From: Brumimicrobium glaciale
GTDB lineage: Bacteria; Bacteroidota; Bacteroidia; Flavobacteriales_D; Crocinitomicaceae
Length of the DNA: 64,000 bases
NCBI RefSeq assembly: GCF_004152935.1
Contig: NZ_SETE01000004.1
Location: forward strand, 310,001-374,000
Reading direction: 5' to 3'
In this document: positions 57,299-64,000 of the stretch, in pieces
How positions within the stretch are numbered: the first letter of the stretch is position 1
Layout of the letters: each line of letters starts with the position of its first letter
Made by a program: the position numbers and the translations under genes
Notes under the pieces: model-generated
Seen by the model: the letters and a program-made list of their open reading frames with translations, nothing else
Databases searched by the model: none
Told to the model about the DNA's origin: nothing

Positions 57299-57661
57299 GA
57301 TAAACAAGACCAATGATAAAAGTACCGCAAAGATGCGCGGAGGTGCAGAGATTCGCAGAGGAAAGTAAGTAAGTAAGAAGAGGTTTTATGTAGGGAAGTG
57401 ATTAACCATGTGAAGATTCCTTTTCCGGCGGTAATTTTGAGTGGTGGGAAATTGGGGATGAGTGCGCTTTACTTCTAAGACAAACAAGGCCAATGATAAA
57501 AGTACCGCAAAGATGCGCGGAGATTCTGCAGAGATTCGCAGAGGAAAGTAAGTAAGAAAGAAGAGGTTTTATGTAGGGAAGTGATTAACCATGTGAAGAC
57601 TCCTTTTCCGGCGGTAATTTTGAGTGGTGGGAAGTTGGAAGTGAGTCCGCTATATTTTTAG
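57218..57661 (+). repeat. Triplicated 3' end of the DUF2279 gene
   Basis: A unit of 180-183 bp, covering the last codons of the gene (VINHVKIPFPSVILSGGKLE...) plus its 3' trailer, occurs at 57218-57397, 57398-57580 and (incomplete) 57581-57661. Copies 2 and 3 still encode the same C-terminal peptide with few changes and end in stop codons. Each trailer in copies 1 and 2 carries a CGCAGAG repeat (57324-57361, 57504-57544) and AAGTAAGTAAG. A further CGCAGAG copy is at 57684-57725. Confidence 0.9.
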
Positions 57662-57761
57662 GGTGGTTGTGTAATTAGAAAAATGACGCAGAGATACGCA
57701 GAGTTTTCGCAAAGTTTCGCAGAGGAAGAAAGGAAGAAAGGAAGAAAGAAAAGTTTCGTAT

Positions 57762-57800
57762 AAAAAAAAGGAGAATAGAAAATTTCGCTCTCTATTCCCC
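57762..57800 (-). terminator. Rho-independent terminator of fabF
   Basis: On the minus strand GGGGAATAGA pairs with TCTATTCTCC (10 bp, one G-T pair) and is followed by eight T residues. It lies 52 bp after the fabF stop; a reverse CGCAGAG repeat (57803-57844) fills the gap. Confidence 0.8.
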
Positions 57801-57851
57801 TCAAAACTTTGCGAAACTCTGCACCTCAGCGCATCTTTGCGTAATTCCTTC

Positions 57852-59096
57852 TTATTCCTCGTATCTCTTCAACAGAACTGCCGCAATATGCCCTCCAAAC
57901 CCAAAGGTGTTGCTCAAAGCATAATCAACTTTTGCTGGAACTCCTTTTCCTACTGGGAAGATATAACTGTCTTGACATTCTGGTATAAAATTCTCAACGT
58001 TTATTGTTGGCGGAACCATTTGATGCATTATGGATTTTGCACAAAGAATTGCTTCAATTGCGCCTGCAGCACCCAATAAATGTCCGGTCATGGATTTTGT
58101 TCCACTTACCATCAACGATTTTCTCTTTTCAAATATAGCGTCTAGTGCGATGATTTCACTAATATCTCCATTTGGTGTTGAAGTCGCGTGCATGTTCACA
58201 TAATCAACTTGATCTGCTGTAATTCCAGCTTCCTCAATTGCTAAATTCATTCCTTTGATTGCTCCCAAACCTTCAGGATGTGTTCCTGTTAAATGATAAG
58301 CATCGGCAGCCATTCCTCCTCCAACTATTTCTGCTAAAATTGTCGCTCCACGTTTTTTGGCGTGTTCTAATTCTTCAACGATTAATGCTCCAGCACCTTC
58401 TCCCATTACAAATCCATCTCGATCAATATCAAATGGACGAGAAGCTGTTGCATAATCATCATTTTTTGTGGACAATGCTTTTAATGAATTAAATCCTCCA
58501 ATCGTTGCCGCTCCAATTGGAGACTCAGATCCTCCTGCAACAATCATATCTGCTTTGTTCCAACGCACATAGTTGAAGGCTTCAATAATAGCTGTTGTAG
58601 AAGTTGCACAAGCTGAAACTGGCGCGAAATTAATTCCACACAGACCATATTTCATTGAAATAACACCTGCTGCGATATCCACAAGAATTCTTGGTATAAA
58701 AAACGGAGAAAAACGTGGTGTTCCATCTCCATCATGGTATTCTTTCAATTGCTCTTCAAAGGTTTGGATTCCTCCGTTTCCAGATCCCCAAATCACTCCT
58801 ACTCTATCTAAATCGATATTTTCAAAATCGATATCGGCTTGTTTAACTGCCTCGTCTACTGCAACCAAAGAATATTGCGTAAACATATCATATTTCTTAC
58901 GTTCTTTTCTATCTAAATGATCTTCTGCATTAAAGTCTTTTAATTCACAAGCAAATTGCGTTTTAAAATTAGCCGTATCGAAAGTTTTAATTGGTCCCGC
59001 TCCACTTACTCCGGCAAGTGCATTTTCCCAAAAAGCATCTACAGAATTTCCAATTGGAGTTAGGGCTCCCATCCCTGTGATTACAACTCTACGCAT
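57852..59096 (-). CDS. fabF: 3-oxoacyl-[acyl-carrier-protein] synthase II
   Basis: Condenses malonyl-ACP with acyl-ACP in fatty acid elongation (cytosol). The 414-aa product has the full FabF/KAS II length. The Cys-His-His triad is visible: C163 in VSACATSTTAI, H303 in NMHATSTPNGD and H339 in GTKSMTGHLLGAAGA, with K334 before it. The N-terminus RRVVITGMGALTPIGNSVD and the C-terminal SNTFGFGGHIAAVLL are typical. In many Bacteroidota acpP precedes fabF and rnc follows; here neither is adjacent. A TATCTTCG box lies upstream. Confidence 0.96.
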   Translation of the reverse strand: MRRVVITGMGALTPIGNSVDAFWENALAGVSGAGPIKTFDTANFKTQFACELKDFNAEDHLDRKERKKYDMFTQYSLVAVDEAVKQADIDFENIDLDRVGVIWGSGNGGIQTFEEQLKEYHDGDGTPRFSPFFIPRILVDIAAGVISMKYGLCGINFAPVSACATSTTAIIEAFNYVRWNKADMIVAGGSESPIGAATIGGFNSLKALSTKNDDYATASRPFDIDRDGFVMGEGAGALIVEELEHAKKRGATILAEIVGGGMAADAYHLTGTHPEGLGAIKGMNLAIEEAGITADQVDYVNMHATSTPNGDISEIIALDAIFEKRKSLMVSGTKSMTGHLLGAAGAIEAILCAKSIMHQMVPPTINVENFIPECQDSYIFPVGKGVPAKVDYALSNTFGFGGHIAAVLLKRYEE

Positions 59097-59122
59097 AATA
59101 TTTTATTTTTTTTATTGCGTGG

Positions 59123-59130
59123 CGAAGATA
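59123..59130 (-). promoter_or_regulatory. Candidate -7 box of fabF
   Basis: TATCTTCG on the minus strand, followed by C, is a one-base variant of TAnnTTTG and lies 26 bp before the fabF start. No clear -33 element. Confidence 0.45.
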
Positions 59131-59289
59131 AGAAAATAAGGGTTAATTTCTTCTGTAAGCATAAACCAATTTGAAATATAAAATACATTCAACTATATTT
59201 TATTATATCTCAATACTCCAATATTTTGCATTTGAAATTCAATATACTTGGTATTTTATTGTTAGGTTCACTTTATAATTAAAGTTAAA

Positions 59290-61488
59290 CTACTCTACAA
59301 TCAATTTAAAAATTGCAAACTCACCTTTTTCTGTTTGAATATTTACGAAGTAAATGCCTTTGGATTCGTTTAGTTGTATCTTTACCTTATTCCCATTTTT
59401 AGTAGCAGTGTACACCGTTTTTCCTAAAACATTTTTTACTGTAAAATTTGTATTATTATGGTCTTCACCCAACTCAATCGTAAAACTTCCTTTACTTGGA
59501 TTTGGATAAATATTTGTAATAGTTAAATTATTGACTAGTTTAAGACCAACATTACTAATATTCACACAATCAGAAGTATCTATACAACTCCCAACAGTCA
59601 AGATCACTGCATAATCCCTATTAGAATTTGCCGTAAATGATTGATTTGTTTCTCCATTTATAGGAAAATTACCCTTATTGCAATCAATCCATTGATAGGA
59701 AGCAAATAAATCATTCGAAGTCAACACATTACCTACTTGACTTACATTTAAATCTAAATCTTGTATTTTATTAATGGATAGATTGAGTTTTACCAATGTA
59801 TCTATTGCTATCCCTTCTATTATTTGATAATAAATTCCTGTTTGAAAATACATTAATCCGTTGTAACCATATTCATCACATGCTTCATCCGTAATCTCTT
59901 TTTCTTCAGTCCATCCAGCAGTTTTTATTTGTCTATCAACTGTATGACTAGTGGTATCAGTTCGTATCGGTGAATTAAAGTCAAAATAAATATCTGCAAA
60001 ATTGTTGATTTCTGTGCCGTTAGACAGACCTTTCACTTGATTTACTGTAAAAGTTAAGAAACCATTACTTTCTGGCTCATTAGTGTTGCTGTCTGGAAGT
60101 AAAATGTTATTATAAGTCCATTCTAATACGCGAGAACCGTGTACTCGAAAGACATAATCGTGGCTACTGACTCCAGGGGTCACTGAAAAGATGTTCAGGT
60201 CCTGCTCAATAGTGTCAATTATCTTAACGGTAAAAGCCGTATCTGTTCCTGTATTTTGAAAACGTATTCTATATTGCAACTGGCCGTTGGGTTTAATCAA
60301 ATGGTCATTACCCAATCCAAATGGCAAGCCTCTTTTATCGTTGGGGTCATAGCTTCCTGTAACGGTTCCGCAAAAAATGTCTATATTTGGATCTGCATCA
60401 TCCATAGGGAAAATATTCACTAAATCTGGAGTCCAATTCCCAATATCTCCACATAGTTCGATAGTTGCATTTGGGGCAGATAAGCCAGGATGTTCAGGAT
60501 GTTGATCAACTTCTAGTCGCCAAGTACGCCCATCAGCTGAAAAGCCATAGGTAAAAGTCTCTCCTCCTACCAGCTGTAAAGAATCTAACCAAATGTAAGC
60601 TCCATCAATATATAATCGAACAGGAGAAAAACAGTCCATATCTCCATTTCCAAGAACACCCGTGTTGGTGACAGCAAAAAAGATAGAGTCACCAAGGCAT
60701 TTGCCTTCAACCACAATAGAAGATTCATCCCACGGCAAACTGCAAGGAGTAAAATCTGCCGGGGCGGCAGCTGGAAGAGAATCTAAAGTACATCCCTCTA
60801 TCGGAAATAAATTGGCTTCTAAACAAAGAGTTTGACCAAGCACTGCACTTGTACTTATGGTGTTAGAGATATTGAATTTTACGCAAGTTCCTGGATTTAG
60901 GGTACCAACATCAAATCTATAAATATTATTACCTAAATTAATATAGGGCAAAGAAGCATTATCAACAGTAATTAGGTTATCCAATTCTATATCTACATAG
61001 GCATTAGTCAAAGCTCCAGTAGCGATATTATCATTACAAGCTTGAACATAGACTCTCTGATCAGAAAAACCAGGACGAATAAAAGGCATTTCAATAGAAA
61101 CATCAGGATCAGGACAAAGTTGACTGCTGATCATACCGAAAGATGGTGCTTCTGTTAATAGTTCAGGGTCAGTAATAGTAAAGCTTTGTGTGATATTACA
61201 TGTTGGCTGCCAATGGCTATTTGTATCAATAGTAATAGTATAAGTCCCAGCAGGAAGTGAGTCTATGTACCAGTTGCCATTTACATTGGATTGTACAATT
61301 ATACTACCGGGCTGAATTACACCTTGCAATCCAAAAACAACCCCCATTTCATCCCGTATGCAGTTTACGTTCATATCATTATAAAAAGCTCCGTATACTC
61401 CTTTAAATTTATAAATTTCTACATGACCCGCTACGGTATTAATGTTAAAAAAAGGAACTCCAACGCCTACTGTGTTGGCATCTGGCAT
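59290..61488 (-). CDS. C-terminal part of frameshifted FG-GAP secreted protein, T9SS type A tail
   Basis: This is the second part of one gene whose first part is 61529-62617. The nominal start at 61488 (MPDANTVGVG) is inside a propeller repeat, not a real N-terminus; the frame is open back to the shift near 61531. After the last repeat come Ig-like/SdrD-like modules, then a conserved T9SS-protein domain of the DUF7619 kind (GSYDPNDKRGLPFG; FQNTGTDTAFTVKIIDTIEQ; INNFADIYFDFNSPIRTDT), an Ig-like segment, and the Por secretion tail type A (ITNIYPNPSKGSFTIELGED ... KGIYFVNIQTEKGEF). The type A tail normally gives export by T9SS and lipid anchoring or release. If the frameshift is real, this part would be made without a signal peptide and should not be secreted. 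Confidence 0.8.
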   Translation of the reverse strand: MPDANTVGVGVPFFNINTVAGHVEIYKFKGVYGAFYNDMNVNCIRDEMGVVFGLQGVIQPGSIIVQSNVNGNWYIDSLPAGTYTITIDTNSHWQPTCNITQSFTITDPELLTEAPSFGMISSQLCPDPDVSIEMPFIRPGFSDQRVYVQACNDNIATGALTNAYVDIELDNLITVDNASLPYINLGNNIYRFDVGTLNPGTCVKFNISNTISTSAVLGQTLCLEANLFPIEGCTLDSLPAAAPADFTPCSLPWDESSIVVEGKCLGDSIFFAVTNTGVLGNGDMDCFSPVRLYIDGAYIWLDSLQLVGGETFTYGFSADGRTWRLEVDQHPEHPGLSAPNATIELCGDIGNWTPDLVNIFPMDDADPNIDIFCGTVTGSYDPNDKRGLPFGLGNDHLIKPNGQLQYRIRFQNTGTDTAFTVKIIDTIEQDLNIFSVTPGVSSHDYVFRVHGSRVLEWTYNNILLPDSNTNEPESNGFLTFTVNQVKGLSNGTEINNFADIYFDFNSPIRTDTTSHTVDRQIKTAGWTEEKEITDEACDEYGYNGLMYFQTGIYYQIIEGIAIDTLVKLNLSINKIQDLDLNVSQVGNVLTSNDLFASYQWIDCNKGNFPINGETNQSFTANSNRDYAVILTVGSCIDTSDCVNISNVGLKLVNNLTITNIYPNPSKGSFTIELGEDHNNTNFTVKNVLGKTVYTATKNGNKVKIQLNESKGIYFVNIQTEKGEFAIFKLIVE

Positions 61489-61528
61489 ACTAACGCACCA
61501 GCCTACCCATTCATTAGCAGCTTCACCA

Positions 61529-62617
61529 TCAAATATCTATTCCTTTTTGAACCCATGATGCTCCATTCCAATGATAAACTCGTACATGACCAGCAAAAGT
61601 ACCGTTACCATTTCCATTATTAAGACGAGCACCTATGGCTATTGTATTTGCATCTGGCATACTAACACTTTCTCCAGATTGGTCCCCTGCTGATTCACCA
61701 TCAATATCCATTCCTTTTTGAGTCCAAGTTGTTCCATTCCATTCATAGATTCTAACGTGACCTGCAATATTTCCATTTTCACTATTGCGAGGTGCTCCAA
61801 TAGCTACTGTATTTTCGTTTGGCATACTAACGGATGCGCCTGACTGATCATTAGATGACTCACCATCAAGATCTTGACCTTTTTGCATCCACGCTGTTCC
61901 ATTCCATTCATAAATCCTAACATGACCAGAAGCAAATCCACCTCCATCATTATGGCGGGTTCCAATGGCTACAGTATTATTATTTGGCATACTAACAGAC
62001 ATCCGAAACCCGTCATTAGCGCCTTCTCCATCAATATCTATTCCTTTTTGTACCCATGATGATCCATTCCATTTATAGATTCTTACATGACCAGAAGAAA
62101 CACCGTTTACTCCATCATTGTTAGACGCAACAATAGCCACGGTATTTGCATCTGGCATACTAACAGACCAGCCTGACTCGTCTCCAGTCGCTTCTCCATC
62201 AATATCTTGACCTTTTTGTGTCCATGCTGTTACATTCCATTCATAGATTCTGACATGACCTGCATCCGCTCCATTCCCATCATTTAGATAAGCTCCAATT
62301 GCCACTGTATTTACATCTGGCATACTAACAGATCTCCCCGACTCATCTCCAGCTGCCTCTCCATCAATATCTTGTCCTTTTTGAGTCCATGTTGTTCCAT
62401 TCCATTTATGAATCCTAACATGACCAGAATAAGAACTATTACGGTAAGCTCCAATTGCCACAGTGTTTAAATCAGGCATACTTATAGACCATCCTGATTT
62501 ATCGTCGGGGAATTCACCGATAATATTTGATCCTTTTTGATCAAGTCCTAAATTCTGCGCATATTGTATTCCCGTGAAAAAAAAGGATGTAAAAAAAATT
62601 AAAAGAATTGTCTTCAT
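61529..62617 (-). CDS. N-terminal part of frameshifted FG-GAP secreted protein
   Basis: Signal peptide MKTILLIFFTSFFFTGIQYA(Q), then six repeats of about 55 residues of the form GHVRIYEWNG-x-x-W-x-QKGQDIDGE-x-x-x-D-x-SG-x-SVSMPD-x-NTVAIGA. These are beta-propeller-like FG-GAP/'T9SS WNGTTW' repeats. It ends at a TGA inside a seventh repeat: the coding strand has GATATTTGATGG where the other repeats have GATATTGATGG, so one extra T shifts the frame and the next frame continues the repeat at once. Read together with 59290-61488, the intact protein would be about 1110 aa. The break may be a real mutation, a phase-variable change or a sequencing error. Confidence 0.85.
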   Translation of the reverse strand: MKTILLIFFTSFFFTGIQYAQNLGLDQKGSNIIGEFPDDKSGWSISMPDLNTVAIGAYRNSSYSGHVRIHKWNGTTWTQKGQDIDGEAAGDESGRSVSMPDVNTVAIGAYLNDGNGADAGHVRIYEWNVTAWTQKGQDIDGEATGDESGWSVSMPDANTVAIVASNNDGVNGVSSGHVRIYKWNGSSWVQKGIDIDGEGANDGFRMSVSMPNNNTVAIGTRHNDGGGFASGHVRIYEWNGTAWMQKGQDLDGESSNDQSGASVSMPNENTVAIGAPRNSENGNIAGHVRIYEWNGTTWTQKGMDIDGESAGDQSGESVSMPDANTIAIGARLNNGNGNGTFAGHVRVYHWNGASWVQKGIDI

Positions 62618-62670
62618 ACCAAAAAATTAGTCTTTAGTTTACAATTATACTAAAAATATGCTGAAATATG

Positions 62671-62862
62671 CTGCCTTTTCAAGGCGCTGGATTGTTCAAG
62701 ATTACATTTTAACCCAAGGCGATGCCTTGATTTGAAATGTATTGCCTTTTCAAGGCGCACTGATACTAAGAATTTTTCACGGGCTGAAAGTCCAGATCAT
62801 ATCAGCTGGATACATCGTATCCAGCTGGTATGTGATTGTTATTTTAAGCGCACTGAAAGTGC
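62671..62862. repeat. Cluster of REP-like hairpins
   Basis: Six short palindromes in 190 bp: GCCTT-TTC-AAGGC at 62673-62685 and again at 62744-62756, CAAGGC-GAT-GCCTTG (62715-62729), GGGCTGAAAGTCC (62781-62793, one wobble), CAGCTGGATA-CATCG-TATCCAGCTG (62803-62827, 10-bp arms) and GCACT-GAA-AGTGC (62850-62862). Their TGAAA/TTC loops resemble the hairpins of Bacteroidota REP sequences. No gene of convincing quality overlaps. Confidence 0.6.
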
Positions 62863-63330
62863 AACTCAATTTTTTAAACCTCATTTACTGTGTGAAACAT
62901 ATCTGTTTTAAACTAGAGCCATTTTTTTTATAATCTCAAGATATTCAATTTGTTTTGAATTCATAATTGATAATTCTTGAGTTAAATTATCACAATCCAC
63001 TTTTGAGCGTTTTTGTCGCAAAAATTAAACAAAGTCAATTACTTCTTGCAAGGTATCTATCGATAATTCCTTAGTGTCTCACAATAACTCGTTTTACTAT
63101 TTTATTCCACTTTCAAAACTCCTTCTCCCGATTTTTGCCATTGAGAACTCTCTAGACAAATTAAAATATTTGACTAAACACTATTGTTTGAACTAGAAAT
63201 CAAAGCTTAACACTTATCTATTGCCTATGATTCAACCTCGCTCTCAAGACTAATTTAAATTGAAAATTTTAATTACTGTGACAGAATGGCGTTGAATAAT
63301 TCAAGGAACAGATTTTGACAAGCAACAAGC
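62863..63330. other. Intergenic region upstream of the rhomboid gene
   Basis: About 470 bp of AT-rich sequence. No gene, strong hairpin or clear promoter box was found. Confidence 0.4.
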
Positions 63331-64000
63331 ATGAAATTAATACAGACTGAAAAAGGCAGAACTTTAGAAGCCATATTGTATCCTTTATTGATAGTGATTG
63401 TAATGTGGGTTGTATTTTTAATCGACAGACATTTTCATTTGGACTTTTATAAATATGGAGTAAAACCTCAAACTGTTGAAGGAATCAAAGGAATCTTTTT
63501 AATGCCTTTTGTTCATGGTCAGCGGAACTTTTCTCATATCATCAACAATTCTGTTCCAACGTTTATTCTAATGGGTACATTGATTTACTTTTATCGAGAA
63601 ATTGCTGTATATGTTGTGCTTTTGGTTTGGTTGGGTACTGGATTTTTAGTTTGGTATTTGGCTGTCAATACTGGATCTTATCACATCGGAATGTCAGGTG
63701 TGGTTTATGGATTGTTTGGCTTTCTATTTATCAGTGGATTTTTTAAAAAGTATTTGCCACTTCAAGCGATTTCATTGATTGTTGCTTTCGTTTATGGTTC
63801 TATGATTTGGGGAATTTTCCCAATGGAACAAGGTGTTTCTTGGGAAGGTCACTTATCTGGATTTATGGTTGGGGCTTTAGTAGCCGTTACATTTCGCAAG
63901 AAAGGTCCTGTTCCACCTAAGTACCGTTATGAAATTGAAAAGGAAATGGGAATTGAGCCTCCAGATTTAGAAGGAGAATGGAAAGAACGCAGGAGAATTT
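63331..64000 (+). CDS. Rhomboid family intramembrane serine protease, 3' end outside window
   Basis: The frame opens at ATG 63331 (MKLIQTEKGRTLEAILYPLL) and continues past the window edge (223 codons seen). At least six hydrophobic segments are visible. The rhomboid catalytic motif is GMSGVVYGLFGF, with the nucleophile S122, and the general-base histidine is H174 in WEGHLSGFMVG. The oxyanion-side HxxNN of helix 2 appears as SHIINNS (H69, N72, N73). The C-terminal cytoplasmic part is charged (KKGPVPPKYRYEIEKEMG). Rhomboids cleave membrane-spanning segments of other proteins; the substrate is unknown. Confidence 0.9.
   Translation, partial: MKLIQTEKGRTLEAILYPLLIVIVMWVVFLIDRHFHLDFYKYGVKPQTVEGIKGIFLMPFVHGQRNFSHIINNSVPTFILMGTLIYFYREIAVYVVLLVWLGTGFLVWYLAVNTGSYHIGMSGVVYGLFGFLFISGFFKKYLPLQAISLIVAFVYGSMIWGIFPMEQGVSWEGHLSGFMVGALVAVTFRKKGPVPPKYRYEIEKEMGIEPPDLEGEWKERRRI

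Noticed and set aside
59290-62617. Two separate secreted-protein genes in an operon
   Set aside because: The second frame starts inside a propeller repeat and continues the first exactly after a one-base insertion, so it is one broken gene.

Overview
The window is AT-rich bacterial DNA from a member of the Bacteroidota, probably a Flavobacteriales lineage near Crocinitomicaceae/Fluviicola. The phylum call rests on type IX secretion (T9SS) C-terminal signals of both kinds (type A on the FG-GAP protein, type B/CHU_C on five giant proteins), TAnnTTTG-like promoter boxes, weak Shine-Dalgarno sequences, and Bacteroidota-type PurM and PyrF. The family-level placement is inference. No rRNA, tRNA, transposase, integrase or CRISPR array was seen.

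Layout. (1) 1-2875: 3'-truncated secreted SBBP/PKD-repeat protein on the minus strand. (2) 3230-5140: dnaK with its own terminator. (3) 5.2-8.5 kb: an accessory block of four minus-strand genes (outer-membrane-like protein, DUF4145 protein, an immunity-like hypothetical and an Imm27-type immunity protein), separated by about 130-bp sites that look like integron attC sites. (4) 9.0-13.9 kb: housekeeping purM-prfA, an AAA ATPase gene bracketed by a palindromic repeat, and pyrF. (5) 13.9-14.4 kb: four tandem copies of a 70-bp unit. (6) 14.4-54.8 kb: the main feature, five consecutive minus-strand genes for giant secreted proteins (3700, 2077, 2306, 1661 and 2529 aa). They are built from about 68 HYR-like 81-residue repeats plus Ig/SprB-like, PKD and CHU_C modules. 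Two of them are preceded by a paralogous small secreted protein gene. (7) 55.4-59.1 kb: CDF metal exporter, DUF2279 protein with a triplicated 3' end, and fabF. (8) 59.3-62.6 kb: an FG-GAP-type secreted protein split by a one-base frameshift. (9) 63.3 kb to the end: a rhomboid protease, cut by the window edge.

How it fits together. The giant proteins should leave through Sec, then cross the outer membrane by T9SS, and end on the surface or in the matrix as long disulfide-rich fibres. Their N-terminal caps differ (CUB plus P-domain; reelin-like; a third type) while the C-terminal halves are strongly conserved. This suggests a modular adhesin family that evolves by duplication and recombination. 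The intergenic DNA is unusually repeat-rich: REP/MITE-like hairpins, a 160-bp inverted repeat around giant gene 5, dispersed CGCAGAG and AATTCGTA repeats, and duplicated 3' flanks.
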